From: Lentinus brumalis
Lineage: Eukaryota > Basidiomycota > Agaricomycetes > Polyporales > Polyporaceae
Assembly (NCBI GenBank): GCA_001792895.1
Contig: MARA01000007.1
Location: 1-64,000, forward strand
Length of the DNA stretch: 64,000 bases
Direction: 5' to 3'
In this document: one piece after another, positions 45,473-56,897 of the stretch
Layout: the number at the start of each line of letters is the position of its first letter
How positions within the stretch are numbered: the stretch's first letter is position 1
The notes under the pieces: generated by a model
The model's database searches: none
The model's input: only the letters and a program-made list of their open reading frames with translations
Told to the model about the DNA's origin: nothing
Position numbers and translations under genes: made by a program

Positions 45473-45818
45473 CACAGGGTATGTTACATGTGACATTTAC
45501 TCATTTTGGCTGCGTATGTTCGCACACAGGGCGGAGCACAGAAAGACCTCAGACGTGGACAATCAGGCATCCACACATGCTTGAAAGTGTTGTATTTGCT
45601 TAGTGGTTCGATGTACCTACGTGAACATGTTGACGAACCCACAACGTGAGCGCTTACACGAGCTAGGCGCGTGTAGCGTGACATGCTGCGCACCGCAGGA
45701 CGGCGCGTCCGTACACGATCGGGGTCTCAGATGTCGTTGTTTGCATATTGTACATGCAGAAACGAAATCGAACGGGCCGACGCACGGCGGCGAGAGAAGG
45801 GGCGGACACGACGCGCCT
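45473..45818 (+). other. Transposon spacer with copy 1 of a diverged direct repeat
   Basis: About 45455-45640 resembles 47290-47480 (shared GCACACAGGGCGGAGC core and a flanking GTGACAT..TCACA). No gene seen. Confidence 0.4.
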
Positions 45819-46353
45819 TCAGAGCAGCCCGGGGAAGAACCACGCGCGGATGCGGCTTGCATACGCGTCCCACTCGCGGCCAAACACATAACACATTCCT
45901 GAGCGCGGTGGCTTCCTCCATGCGTGCGCGCTGGATGCCGACGCTCATCCACCAGACGTACCACACCGCGAAGACGGCCCAGGCTGCGGCGAGGCCGGTG
46001 CCGAGGCGGGAGCCGGACCCCGAGCTGGAGCCCGCGCGGAGACGCACTCGGCGATCCAGCCGCGCGGGGAGAGGTCAGCGAGGCCGAGGCCGGCGAGGAC
46101 GAGGAGGGAGCCTGCGTATGCGGGGTGGCGGACGACGGAGGAGGGCCCGGAGGTGATGAGCTTGTGCTTTGGAAGGCGGGCGAGGTCGAAGGTGCAGAAG
46201 GACCCGAGGGAGCGGTAGCAGGCGAGGGGCAGAGGACGGCGGGGAGGGCGGTGGAGGGGGCAGCGCGGGGCAGGTGCTGGGAGGCGACGAGGAGGATGTC
46301 TGCAACGGTGCAGAGGACGAGCGGCTGCTGGATCTGGAGACAGCCGAGACTTG
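45819..46353 (-). pseudogene. Captured isoprenylcysteine methyltransferase (ICMT/STE14-like) fragment
   Basis: Minus-strand reading gives YRSLGSFCTFDLA, then LITSGPSSVVRHPAYAG, GWIAE, AVFAVWYVWW, MEEATALRN and FGREWDAYASRIRAWFFPG before a stop at 45819. This is the order of conserved segments in ICMT-family membrane methyltransferases: the HP-Y-G motif, the EE pair and the GxEWDxY motif. It is broken: GGGG at 46226-46229 where five G would restore frame (possible base-call error), another frame change near 46015, and a 7-bp insertion near 45888. An upstream acceptor (ACCCTAG, 46354-46360) suggests intron sequence was copied, so the capture was from DNA. It lies between the two cargo genes of the transposon. 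Confidence 0.7.
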
Positions 46354-48416
46354 CTAGGGTCTGTGTGTGTCCTGTTTGGCATTCGCGTGGTCAGGCAGAC
46401 TTCGTACCTCCTCCGGGATGAGGAAAGTGAGCAGTGAGTAATGCACGCTGGTCGGCTCTGCCCACCTTCGTCCTTCGTCCGGTCTCCCAGTCCCGATCCT
46501 CGGGGTCACTGTTATTGTGACATCGCCTGCGCAGAAGGCGGGCGGGTTACTAGTAAGCTTAGTCTCGGCACGACGACGCGCTGTCCTGTCCGGTCAACCG
46601 CGACACAGTGCTCTGTTGGTGCTATCAGCTAAGTGTCAGCCGCGCTCCCAAGGCCCTGCGTTGTTTGCTTACCTCCTGTCAGCCGCCGTGTGCTGCTCTC
46701 CCCTCTGCGTTCTCTTGTGCACTGCAGGTGCATCAGGTGCATCGCAGGCGTGTCGCAGTTGTAAGCTGTACGCGTGTGCGATCTTGAGCCAGGTTCGTAC
46801 GAAGTCACAGGGTTCGATGGTGCACCTTGGGTGCCAGTGCGCGCGTACGCCGAGGTAAGCAGCTGCCCCCCAGCGGAGTATCTGAGTGGTCACTCACCCA
46901 TTCATTATCCACCTTGAGCCTTCAGATCGCGACTGCTCTTGCGCCCGTCGTTGCCTTCTTGGCTGCCAGACATGGCGACGGGCAGTACGAGCGTACATTG
47001 TGCTCCTGCTCCGGCTCGACCTCTGCTCGACCGCTCCTACTCGACCGCTCCTACTCGGCTCGACCGTTCGACCGCACCGCCGGGATCACCACACTTGCAC
47101 TCGACCTTGTCTGCCTCCATGTTCACGCCTCCATGTTCACGATGACCTCCAGAGCTTGCAGCGCGGTGGTGCGCAACTTCTTCTAATGGTCCTATTCGTG
47201 CTTGCTCAGGTCAGGCGTGTGAGAGTGGAAGAGTTAGAGAAGAGAGCAAGGAGATGGGAGATGAAGGAAGGCAGCAAGCAGCACCGCGGCGCGGTGACTC
47301 CATGACTGCGCGTGACATGGTCACATTCTGTGTTACACTTGCCTATTTGGTTGGGTATGCTCGCGCACAGGGCGGAGCGAAGACACCTCTCAGATGCAGG
47401 CTTTGAGGTGATCTTACATGCACTATGGCCGCCGATTTCCTTAGCGGTTTGTTTAACTCACCCAAATGCGCCGCAGAGTACCTCTATCGAGCGCTTGCTC
47501 AAGCGTAGCGCCGGTGGCGTGACGGAGCATGTCGGCATTAGAGCAGGTCGCAGACTTGGAAAGTCATGGTCTATGGCAATATAATTCATCAGTGTAACGA
47601 CAGTACGAGTATGGAGTATGTGTAAATGTGTACATAGAGACCGTGGGCTTGCATGAGCAGAAGCATGCCTCTCCAACGTCTCTTGCGTGCGTGTGCGAGT
47701 CTGTGCGTCATTTTCTGTTCTGTTCCTGTTCATCGTTGTGGTTGTCCGTCCGCGGATAGTCGATGATCGCTGAGTCAAATAAACGCGGGGCAGGGCGCCG
47801 AGCTGAGAGACGGAGACCAGGGCGCCGAGCTGAGAGACGGAGACCGGAGACACCACGACCCACGGGACACGCACACGAGAAGCAGTCGAGGACCGAGCGA
47901 GAGGCTGACGAGCGAGAGGCTGGCTGAAGGAGCTGAAGGAGGTGCCGAACAGGCTGACAGAGGTGCTGAACAGGCGAACAGGCGACTGAACAGCAGGGCC
48001 CAACCGCAACAGACCAACAGACACAGACCAAGACCAAGCGAGGGGCGAGAGGGCGAGAAGCTGCAAAAGAAACTAAACATAGTGGAATCTTGGCGGGTGG
48101 AGGCGTGATAGGTGATAGTTGATGTGAGGCCGAAGGCGATGAAGGCGAAACGTGCAGCATCTGGGGGATGTGCAAATCGCTCGCGGCGGGTGAGCAGACC
48201 TGCAGAACTGCATGCAAAGTCCAGGAAGAGCCAGTCAGTATTGATGAAAGTATGACCTTCGAAACCTACCAGAGGCAGTTCAGTTCATCAGTTTCCGTCT
48301 CCGGGGGCGGGATCCTTCTTGCCCTTGGCATTCTTGGCATTCTGGCGGGGTCTCTTCGGTGGAGGCTACAAGTCACAGGGATGTGAACATGCTGATAAAA
48401 AGGAGGCGATTGAACA
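46354..48416 (+). other. Transposon spacer, no clear gene
   Basis: Sequence between the captured methyltransferase fragment and the RTC4-like gene. It contains copy 2 of the diverged repeat (47290-47480) and a 26-bp tandem pair (GGGCGCCGAGCTGAGAGACG..., 47793-47848). No supported gene. Confidence 0.45.
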
Positions 48417-51400
48417 CTATACCTCCGGGAAGTCTTGATCGCCGAGAGTGATCGTACTGTTCGCCTGGCTACTAGTACCACCGCCACGACCGCCACCGCC
48501 ACGACCGTGACTGCCGCGAGCCCCGCCGCGAGCCCCTCCGCGAGTGCGTCCACGACCGCGTCCTCCGCGTCCTCCGCCGCGACCCCCACTTCCGCCCTGC
48601 TCCTGCTGCTGCTGGGCGACTTCTTCTTCTTCTGCAACCGCACCGTCCGCGACTTCAGCTGTGGCTGTCTCAGCCGCAGGGCTCGCGGCGGGTGTCGAGG
48701 TGGGAGTCGTCGAGGTTGTAGGGGCTATCGCTTGGACTGTCTCAACTTGAACGGCAGCGCGAACACGCGCGCGCGTGAGCCTCTGGCCAGGAGGGGCAAT
48801 AGGGAAGGGCTGGACGACGGGCGTGTTCGCCATGGCTGCTTCCACAGCGGCTTGCGTTGCCACTTGCTGTGCTTGGGCTTGCTGTGCGTGGGTGCGTGAT
48901 TGTGATTGCGCGGTCAGAGTGGCCTGTGCGGCTGCCCTCGCATCCATCTTGGCTCCATGCTCCTCCTGTGTCCGTCCGCCGCAATCTCAGTATGTTGAAT
49001 CCAGTGCAGTGGTAGGACGGCAGCAGACGTACCCTGAGCTCGTGAAGCTTCTTGCGGAGCATATTCAAGACCTTGTCGGTCATGCTGCGTTGTCTGGCTG
49101 CTCCGGTGGTGTCTGGCTCGGGGTCTCCCTCCTCACGATCGAGTCGGAAGTGTTGATAGCCAAAATCGGAGCTAATCAGCAGGAGCCTCATTGCCTCGTA
49201 AGCCCCTAGGCCGTCATTGTCCGCACTCAACCTCATAGCTATGGAAGGCGTGAGGTAGAGGCGGATGAAGGCAGCAACAGAGTACGGCGCGAAGGATCCC
49301 GCGCGCTTCTCAAGCTCCCACACAGGGAACATGACGTCGATCGTAGAGCTGATCAACGCTTCCCCTTGTTCGCCATAACTACATTGTAGAAGTTCAGTAG
49401 TTAGTATTTATCAAATGACGGAGGCGCGGTAGGCGCGAAATGCAGTAGTACTTACTATCCAACCCGAACCGCACGGAGGATCGGCATAAGAGCTGGTGCC
49501 GCGGCGTTCGTCGAGTACAACTCGGCGATCCTCTGGTGTGGCATGATCTTGTGGAGTTTCCACCACATCGGCGATATCTGAGGAACAGATATGACGTTCT
49601 CGATGAAGTTGTGTAACGCCTGGACGCGCTTCACGAGGTCGATGGGCGAGTATGTCATGGGCCATCCCTGCTCCTGGGCCTTCGTCAGGTGAGCAACGTG
49701 CCGGATGGCCCGGCAGATAGCATGATTCAGCTCGAAAACCACTGGTTCGAAATCCCGAGCCTTGCCCTTGCGCGATCGGGACTTGATCGACTGCCTGAGG
49801 AGCTCGGATCGCTTGCGCAGTAGGGAGGTGAGCGCCGAAGAGGGATCATCGGGTATCACATCGTCGCAGCCCTCGACAGGGCACAGAATGGTGTCCGGAT
49901 CGTGCACCTTCTCTGAGTCATGCACCTGGGCTTGCAGGTCGTGCAACAACTCTTCATCAGACTCACGGCGAGCAGGGCGGTATCTGCTGACTTCGATCAT
50001 CCTGCTCGAAGGCCCTGGCGATGGTTGTCGGAGAGGAGACAGCTGCAGAGGCCATACCAGTCAGCGCATGCCTAGGGCAAGTGTTGTGCACCTCGCTTAC
50101 CATCCCTGCCCCGAACAGAGACTCCTCGATAGGGCCCTCTTCGGGGACGGTGCGTTCTTTGAGGGTGGCGGTCGTCTCTTCGAGGGTCGTCGTCGTCTCG
50201 ATGGAGTCGACCCGAGCAGGGGTTTTGCGGGCTTTCCTCATCTTGATGTGGTCGTTGTGCGACCCAGGCTGCTCCTCGTCCTCGTCCTCGTCCTGAGGGT
50301 CCTCGTCCTGAGGGTCCTCGTCCTGAGGGTCCTCGTCCTGAGGCACAGGCCCTTCGTCGTCATATTCAATGTCTCCGGTGTCGGGTCCCCCTTCCCGCTC
50401 AGCCTGCGGCTGAGGTAGGTCAGTGAGGATGTTGCACACACATAGACCGCATACACTCACCTGCATACGCCCTCCGGGCACGCGCCCTCCAGGGACTCGA
50501 ATAGTACCGAGGGATAGTCTGTCTTTAGCCCGTGATAGGTGATAGGTGACAGTCAGTCAAAGCTGGGTGCACAAAACGTGGATCACTGACATTTCTGAGC
50601 CTGCTTGTCCTTCTTCGTCGTCGCTGTCGTTGCCGTCGTTGTTGTCTTCTTCGTCTTCGTCGTCTTCGTCGTCTTCGTGTTCGTCTTCGTCGTGTTCGCC
50701 CTCGCCTTCTTCGGCGTCTTTGACTTCGGCCACAATGCTGCTACCTCAACCTCGTCTGCCTCGTTGTCGTCGTCATCGTCATCGTCCTCTTCGTCTTCGT
50801 CTTCTTCTTCTTTGTCCTCCTCCTCCTGATCGCTGTTGAAGACATCTGAGCCTAGCTCCCACATCGTGACTTCTTCTTCTTCTTCGCTGTTGCGCCGCCT
50901 GGGCTTCTTGCGATCCTTGGTGTTCGTGAGGAATTGCTGGATCATCTTGTGTACCGGCCAACTATCGTAGAAGCGCAGGAGGGTTGGGTACCTCTTGCAC
51001 ATCTGTATACAAGGTCAGCAGAGCATGAGAGAGGTGAGCAACGACGACTGGAGAGAGAGGGCCTGGCCATGACTTACCAGACTGCATACTGCCACCAGCG
51101 CGCTCTTAGATTGCATGCGGTAGGACTGCGTGGTGTCGAGGTATTGCTGAGCGTATTGACGAGCACGACGCTGTGTGTATGCGCATATATTTTCATCAGG
51201 TTTGCACACCAAAGCGAACTGAGCTACTCACCAGTATTCTTGAATATGTCAGCTTGTCATTGCATAGGCCCATCTTGAACCTGAGGTTCCATCCTCCAAT
51301 CTCCGGTGTGCGTGCCATGGGTCCTTTGGGACACTTGACCATGGTGGGCGCGGCGGCGGGAAACTCAGCCCTGGCTGCATGTTTGACTTTGACTGAATCT

Positions 51401-51456
51401 GCCTGCTTTCTCTTCTTTGCGGTGGCGCTCTTTGCGACACTCTTGTCTTGGGGCAT
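48417..51456 (-). CDS. Transposon cargo gene 2: RTC4-like domain protein, 860 aa
   Basis: Eight exons join in one frame: 51456-51232, 51170-51078, 51002-50591, 50522-50461, 50409-50101, 50042-49456, 49378-49033 and 48965-48417. The exon 3-4-5 borders are the least certain. Order: basic N-terminus; a helical region; Asp/Glu-rich low-complexity stretches (including four DEDPQ repeats); then an RTC4-like domain over exons 6-7 with CPVEGC, EQGWP...IDLVKRV, the hallmark GYYGEQG, and FIRLYLTPSIA; then a Gln/Ala-rich segment and an RGG-rich tail. RTC4 in yeast was named for an effect on telomere capping; the biochemical role of the domain is unknown. Agaricomycetes have many such proteins. An alternative in-frame ATG at 51540 would add 28 residues. 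It is divergent from the transposase, with about 420 bp between start codons. Confidence 0.72.
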
Positions 51457-51878
51457 AATGAAGCGCAGAGAGGATCGAACAGAGTGAGAGTCGGAAACAA
51501 GCTGGGAGTGGTAGTAAGTGCCGGTCAGACGTGCGGCCACACGGCCCGCCCGACCCGACGCGGAAACACCAGCGCTACATACGCGGAAACATCAACAAAC
51601 ATCAAGGCTACAGCCGCGAAACATCAGCGCTACAGACAGTGATTCACTCCTGCTGGGTGTTGCAAGTAAGTTCAATAGAATCAATGGATGGAACATCACT
51701 CAGGCAGCTGTAGCAGGCCTGGCCTAGTACTTCGTCGGCGCACCCCCCTTGAATATAGAAATATAGGGTAGCTCCAAGGTCTGTCCGTCCGTCTCTGTCC
51801 GTCCGTCTCTGTCCGTCCGTCTCGTGGTCTCCTGGTGCCATGTTCATTTGCCGCTTCAGATCTATCATCCTATTATCA
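51457..51878. promoter_or_regulatory. Divergent promoter region between RTC4-like gene and transposase
   Basis: The start codons of the two genes point away from each other here. The stretch includes CGGAAACATCA-like repeats (51556-51632) and a tandem CTGTCCGTCCGTCT repeat of about three copies (51779-51830). No TATA box was assigned. Confidence 0.4.
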
Positions 51879-54800
51879 ATGGCCCCACAGAAGCGAAGGT
51901 GTCACTGCACTGCTAGCTGTGGACGCAAGCTCGCCCGTCGAACACGTGCGAGGCACCGGAAGCGTGTGCAGACAGAGGGACTGGAGGTGTATGCCCCCTC
52001 AAGTACAGCCTCGCACTCCGGTTCGGAGTCCGATACCTGCCGGGAGGTTGAAGAAGACAACGAAGACCAAGAGGATCCTCCGGAAGTGGAAGCGGAAGCG
52101 GAAGCGGAAGACGCACCCGAGTCCAGAGAACTTGAAGAGCCCGAAGAACTTGAGAACCATCACGAAGACGCACCCGCACCCGCACCCGCACCCGCACCCG
52201 ACGGCACGTTCAATGTCCCAGTTCTCGATATTGCTGCCCGATCAGTGCCCGAGGAGGAGGAGGGAGGAGGGAGGGAAGGACTCGAAGATAGCGGGGCAGA
52301 TGAACTGTCACCGCCTTCCTCTCCGCGACCTCATGTCCCAGAGGAGCTTCAATTCAGAGAGCATGATGATGAAGAATGGGAGCTTGCAAGGTTGGCTGAG
52401 AGAGTTGGTGAGGAGCTGGTGGACCGGCTTGAGGCTGAAGCCGCAGCAGAAGTTCATGACGCACGTAAGTTTTTGTAGTTTTTTTTTGCCGCGCTGCCCT
52501 CCTCCTGAAATGAAACTGAACACATTGATGCAGGAAATTTGGCCATCACAGAGGAGGAACGTGACAATGTCTGTGCTTTCCGCCTCCGATTCCTGGCCAA
52601 CGTCCCACGGGCAACCTACAACGAGTTTCGACGCTCATTCCGGCGGAAGCTGGTGCTGAATTCCGACTGGGTACTCCTCCGTCGCATAGCTATTCTGTCG
52701 GGAGTCAAGCCAATGTGGTATGAATGTTGCATCAACTCCTGCATCTGTTATGTCAAGTGCTATGCCGACACCGACCGTTGTCCAGAGTGTGCCGAGCCAC
52801 GCTTGAGCCCAGCAGGGCTCGCCCGGCGGTACTTCTGTTACATTCCACTTATTCCTCGGCTACGTGCTCTGTTTCAGTGCATCCGCCTCATCAAGCTGCT
52901 ACAATACCGCGCCAAGTTCGTGGATGACAAGGATGTCGTCCACGACGTCTTCAGCTCTGAGCATTACAAGAAGCTCTGCGAGTCGCGCGTGGTTGTCGAT
53001 GGCAAGGAGCTTCCCCACAATCACTTCTCTGATCCTCATGATCTAGCGTTGGCAATCTGCACCGACGGATTCCTTCTGTTTCAACGCCAGCGTGCAGGTC
53101 CTTCGGCCACTCCCATCCTCCTGCTGAACTTCAACCTCCCTCCCGATGTCCGTACGCATCTGGAGAACCTCCTCTGTGTCGGAGTTATAGGAGGCCCGAA
53201 TGGACCCAAGCGTATCTGGACGTTCCTGGCTCCGTTCGAGGATGAGCTCGCGCAGCTCGCTCATGGAGTCCCCACCTTCGATGCGCTGAGCCGTTCCATG
53301 TTTCAACTTCACGTCTATTGCATCTTATGCCTTGGCAACATTATTGCTATCCAGAAGCTGCTTAACCTGCGAGGCGTAAATGCCTGGACACCATGCAGGT
53401 CCTGTCGGATCCATGGCGTCCTGATGCCTGGGAAGACGAATTACTATATCCCGCTCAACCGACCTCACCAGCAGGGAGCACCGCCAGAGAAGTGGGACCC
53501 GGCCGATTTGCCTCTCCGGACTCACCCGAGATGCTCGAGCAACTCAAGACGATCGCCGCAGCCCCTACTGCAGCCCGCCGGCACGAGCTTGGCAAACACC
53601 ACGGCTTCAGGACTGATGATGCCGACTGGACGGGGCCGACTCTTGGGTATCGTGTGCAGTCCACCCTGGACTACGCTCATTCATTCCCATGGGACTGGAT
53701 GCATATCTTTTGCGAGAACAACATCCCCAACCTCATGGCACTATGGATGGGACGGTTCAGCGATCTGAAGGCGGATGAGGGCAAAGGTCACTTCATCATC
53801 CCAGCGCTATCTGGCAGGAGATCAACAATGAGACACAGGAGGCGGTGAAGAACATTCCTGCAGTGTTCGTTGGCTCCATCCCGGACCTCATCATGCGGCG
53901 GGACCGGTGGACCGCAGACATCTGGGTGTTCTGGTTCATCTACATCGCTCCCATCGTCATGCGCGGACGCTTCCAGCAGGAGAAGTACTACCGTCACATG
54001 TGCGACCTCATCGACATAATCAAAATGACACTGCAGTACGAGATCACTCGAACACAGATAGAGGAGTTGCGAGCCAAGATCATCTCGTGGGTAGAGCGAT
54101 ACGAGGAGTACTACTACCAGTACAATCCGTATCGGCTCTCTGCATGTCTCCTGGTCGTTCACGGTCTCCTTCACCTGGTTGACGACATCGTACATGCCGG
54201 CCCCTTGTGGGCAACTTGGACATTCTTCATGGAGCGGTTCTGCGGTACCCTCAAGCGGGCGTTGCGCTCTCGCTCTCGTCCTTGGGCGAACGTCGACCGT
54301 CGAGCAATCAACATCGCACACGCACATCAAGTTGCCGTCAAGTATGACCTGACGGATGAGCTGCTGCCACACCGCAATGCCAATGCAGGACCGACTGACA
54401 AGGAACTTGTTGTTCCTGGTTGTGAGTACTCATATATGTAGTGATGCGGCTCGCGGCTCGGCTGATGCTGGTGGCTTGAACCTTGACAGATCCACTGGTC
54501 TACCTGCGCGCACCGAGCCACGCTAAGTACGAGCCTGGGGAATCTATACGCCGCATCATCGCCACATACATCAATGGCTGTGTTGGTGGGAAGCAGTCCG
54601 TCATCCAGAAGACCCTTCCACGTTTTATCACAGCATGGGGCAAGATGCGCATCGGGAATGGCGGAGACAGGATCCGAGCAATGATGGGCGAGAGCGAGCG
54701 CATGGGCGTGCCTGAGAGGAAGTCCTCATACATCAGAGTGAGTGCCCAGTGCACTGTTGGCTATCAAACATCCCAGCCTAAACTAACAACGCAACGCGGC

Positions 54801-55246
54801 GGCGTGCAGTACTCGGTGTTGGCAGGCCGAGGGCGGACACTGTTCAACAGGTCCAGTATGGACAGCTTTTGACTGTCCTGGAGCTTCCGCTGGACGCCTC
54901 CAAAGCGAACATATGGAAGTGGCTGTCTGGCACGACAGTCCTCCTCGCAGTCGTGCGTCCTTGCAAGACCCACGGCAAAGACGCAACCGAAGAACTCACA
55001 CTGTACAGAGAGTACGGGGCCGACATCGTGGTGGACGTCAATGCGGTGGAGGCCGTTATAGGGCGCGTTCGCTCTCGGAAAGATTGGGGTATCATTGACC
55101 GCAGCGGAGCCATGGCGCGCACGGTATTCACCACAGATGGTGATGCAGCGGCAGCAGCAGCGGCCACTGCTCAAGGTGCAGACCAGGAACAAGACGACCT
55201 GCCGCTTGGTTCAGAAGATGAAGATATAGGAATGTGGTCAGATTGA
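51879..55246 (+). CDS. CACTA/EnSpm (Tnp2-like) transposase
   Basis: Exons 51879-52464, 52534-54421, 54490-54737 and 54851-55246; about 1039 aa if two frameshifts are base-call errors. The N-terminus is basic with cysteines (CHCTASCGRK), followed by an acidic, proline-rich linker. The core has a zinc-ribbon-like CINSCICY...CPEC, a candidate first aspartate in ICTDGFLLF, LPLRTH, the second in FPWDWMHIF, and the glutamate in FFMERFCGTLKRAL. The last matches the MERYxGxLK-type signature of CMC transposases. The C-terminus (VGRVRSRKDWGIIDRSG) is also typical of fungal members. Frame changes at CCC 53525-53527 and 53800-53802 are each resolved by CCCC. It would cut at the CACTG termini and move the element; activity depends on those two sites. 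Confidence 0.82.
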
Positions 55247-55626
55247 GCCACAGTGAGTCCAGTAATCCAGTACGCTTGCCAGTCGACGTGCCGCACACCC
55301 TTGGGCGCTTCAAGGGTGCACACAGGGCTTACACGGGCTTACACGCTGTCTCGACAACTCCTAGGATCTCTCAGCACGTACATAGTTGTTTGAACATATC
55401 CCCGTCTCATTTGTATGTATCTCCCGAGCCCTCGAAACAAGTGACTTTTTTCAGTGATAGTATCGCCGCGCGAAACAACGTCTTAAGCGTTGGTTTGACA
55501 AGCAGCTTAAATCAGCGATCTATATGGCGCTAAGCTGCGTACACCTTTTATTGATGTGGCTGTGAAAAGCGATCTAATCGTTGTTTTAGAGGAAACAACG
55601 TCTCTATCAGTGTATTACAACGGGTT

Positions 55627-55644
55627 TACTTCCCGCAGTGTTAG
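55627..55644 (+). repeat. Transposon right end: inverted repeat + TTAG
   Basis: TACTTCCCGCAGTG (55627-55640) is the reverse complement of the left end and is followed by the TTAG duplication. Confidence 0.88.
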
Positions 55645-56897
55645 GGCCACTGGAATGCAGGCTGCACATTGAATAGAGCGGTGTCCCTACCTACAACCAG
55701 CTCAGTCGCTGCGAGTAAGTATCCATCTTGGTTCCTCCCCCGGCTGTGCGCCACTGATTAGCTGTGGTCGGCTGCACTGGATCAGTGACTTTCGCCTACA
55801 GTCCGAACGCCAAACGAAGATCAATTTCGCGTCTCATCTCTCCTCTCGTCCCCCGTTGATACGCACCGTTTGCTTCGCCATCTGCGTCGCACGTTCCCCA
55901 GTCTTCACGTGCCCCCATCTGTTCACGTTCAACAGTTTGGTCGGCTGTGTCTTTTTCCACTGACTTCGTCCGCCCAGACTTCGAAGATCAAGCTTCGTCT
56001 CGAAACCGACGACCCGCCTTTCGTGAGGATAAGCGACCAGTCTACAAGTGTGACCGACGGCCGCAGAGTCGCCGATAACGCACATGTGTCTTCGGGCCAC
56101 ATCGATCTTATCACGTCATTGCGAGGTGGGAATACTGGCAGTAGGTGCGGTGTTGTACATGCGTGAACAATGCGACTGACCGACCACCGGCTATCCTCAT
56201 GTGTCCAGTATCCACGAGCAGGAACTTGAGGTCCGTAGCTTTCCAGGATACCGACAGATTCGGTTGACTTACCGCCTCCCGGCTCGGCTTGCAGGGCATA
56301 CTTGACCCCAAGAAAACGCTCTAGATGAGCAACCGCTACTATCAATCTGGTGCGTGCACGTCTTCTTACCCAAATGTACGATGGTGGTTTACCCTCATAC
56401 TCGCTGGGGTGGTTCGCCGTAAACTCATCCTCCTCCCAGACTATGCTATACCTGTTTGGGGATAGGCTGAGAAGATGGACGGATTGCATACATAAATGCA
56501 ACGTGCATGCAACGAGGTAATAGCGAAGGAAGATGAATTTTTTACAGAAGACTGCTGCTATCCGATGCAGAGCGGTGCGTTTTTCCCTGTGAGACTGCGG
56601 GGCCCCGCAAGGCCAGCCACAACACAGTGCAGGGACGCATCAGTCATAAGTGTATAGCTTCCTGTGCAGCGTACTGATGTGCTCCTCTCCGCATGGTCAG
56701 AGTCCACCTCGCCACTATCACCCGCGACTCCTGCATCTCATGACTTGCGTTTGTCGCGTTCAGCAGACAACTTTCCCTGTTTCTTCCGTTGATCCAATCC
56801 CCGCTATGGACGTCAAAAATGGCACGCGGCTACAGTTATATAACTACCCTCGAATCATGTTCAGCGTACGAGTCCTCACAGTCGTCCAGCCACCACC
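55645..56897 (+). other. Right flank of transposon, no confident gene
   Basis: Host sequence after the transposon. Spliced-looking minus-strand sequence lies at about 55930-56500 (open segments containing VWEEDEFTANHPSEYEGK, with GTAAGA and GTAAGT donors), but it could not be assembled into a recognisable protein. Confidence 0.35.

Larger units (their letters stand above)
40195..55640 (+). mobile_element. Complete CACTA/CMC DNA transposon, 15.4 kb
   Basis: Bounded by terminal inverted repeats beginning CACTGCGGGAAGTA and by TTAG on both outer sides (40191-40194 and 55641-55644). It carries a rightward CACTA/EnSpm-type transposase (51879-55246), a leftward 860-aa RTC4-like gene, a leftward 794-aa unknown gene, and a captured methyltransferase fragment. 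CACTR termini and a Tnp2-like transposase define the CMC superfamily; CACTA elements usually make 2-3 bp duplications, so the 4-bp TTAG is slightly unusual. Removing the element joins flanks that read continuously. Confidence 0.85.

Noticed and set aside
45683..46421. Arg/Gly-rich plus-strand frames
   Set aside because: They are shadows of the minus-strand ICMT-like fragment, whose conserved motifs are in the correct order.
50605..50829. Hydrophobic Val/Phe-rich plus-strand frame that looks like a membrane protein
   Set aside because: It is the complement of the Asp/Glu/Thr-rich low-complexity exon of the RTC4-like gene.
54738..54850. Apparent frameshift near the transposase C-terminus
   Set aside because: An intron from GTGAGTGCCC (54738) to GTTCAACAG (54850) keeps the frame and joins the conserved C-terminal block, so no break is needed.
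40195..55640. Element as a Starship (giant fungal transposon)
   Set aside because: No tyrosine-recombinase captain gene; the ends are CACTA inverted repeats with a DDE transposase, and Starships belong to Pezizomycotina.
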